From contig CAAGDU010000129.1 in NCBI GenBank assembly GCA_900768725.1, forward strand, positions 1 to 11,759: DNA of 11,759 nucleotides, given 5' to 3'. A program made the translations under genes and the position numbers. The notes below the pieces were generated by a model. That model was given only the letters and a program-made list of their open reading frames with translations, did no database searches and had not been told where the DNA came from. Shown in pieces: positions 11,489 through 11,759 of the stretch. The DNA is from Bacteroidales bacterium. Its GTDB lineage: Bacteria > Bacteroidota > Bacteroidia > Bacteroidales > Paludibacteraceae. How positions within the stretch are numbered: position 1 is the first letter of the stretch; each line of letters begins with the position of its first letter.

Positions 11489-11759
11489 TGTATATATGTC
11501 GTTAGAAAATCTTCGGGATGATACAATATAAACAACTATAACTTTTCTCACCCCATCAATGGATAGTAGGATGTAAATGCTATGACTTTGTTACATATAT
11601 TACGAAAATGCATAAATTATTTCTGCTAATTCTAAAATTAAATTATTTAACGTGAGTTCGATATAATTTTAGAAGAGACAAAGTTGCTTCGATTGCTCAA
11701 ACTCCAGGTTTAGAGATGGTTTCTTTGGGAAATACGAGTAAGCAGCCAAAGCAGCAAAT
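11489..11759. other. AT-rich spacer; a possible gene start at the right edge
   Basis: No gene is supported in most of this stretch. Near the end one plus-strand frame is open from about 11656 to the window edge and reads RRDKVASIAQTPGLEMVSLG, then NTSKQPKQQ. Its only ATG is at 11716. It looks protein-like, but I do not recognise it and it has no visible ribosome-binding site or promoter. Confidence 0.25.

Noticed and set aside
11268..11531. Plus-strand frame of 87 codons inside the candidate RNA
   Set aside because: It is Cys/Arg-rich, has no ribosome-binding site, and runs through the strong terminator at 11453-11488.
11716..11759. New gene starting at ATG 11716
   Set aside because: Only 14 codons are visible, with no ribosome-binding site or promoter. 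It is described as part of the terminal spacer only.

Overview
The window looks like chromosomal DNA from a Bacteroidales bacterium, most likely a Prevotella-type genome. The evidence is nine promoters of the Bacteroidetes sigma-ABfr type (TTTG or one-off, exactly 20 nt, then TAnnTTTG), the rpmB-rpmG-DUF4295 trio, a purF-like protein with the NRGQEGAG signature, and protein sequences that read like Bacteroidales orthologues. The genus is inferred from recalled family resemblance, not from a search.

Left part, minus strand, bases 1-5163: the 5' part of a PurF-like glutamine amidotransferase gene, a tRNA-Pro(UGG) with its own promoter, a diacylglycerol kinase-family lipid kinase with its own promoter, and a run read in the order rpmB, rpmG, DUF4295, metX, hom. 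That run joins ribosomal proteins to homoserine O-acetyltransferase and homoserine dehydrogenase, the enzymes that make and acetylate homoserine for methionine. metX begins at a GTG only 3 nt after the DUF4295 stop.

Middle, 5195-6754: a decayed IS30-type transposase fragment that overlaps the C-terminus of a GNAT acetyltransferase gene, then a repeat-rich stretch holding the SRP RNA gene (ffs, minus strand) between two direct copies of a composite heptamer repeat.

Right part, plus strand, 6755-11759: a RecD/Dda-like SF1 helicase, a beta-CASP metallo-beta-lactamase-fold RNase-like protein, a small two-gene module made of a 57-residue protein and a VapD toxin split by a +1 shift at CCCC, and a promoter-to-terminator unit of about 400 nt that looks like a structured non-coding RNA.

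The most unusual feature is repeat content. Seven-base tandem repeats of several related consensus sequences occur between genes and also inside two reading frames (GNAT acetyltransferase and helicase), where they are translated as low-complexity inserts. A separate GC-rich palindromic element sits upstream of hom and also inside the purF-like frame. A third GC-rich repeat occurs three times around the helicase and the MBL-fold gene.
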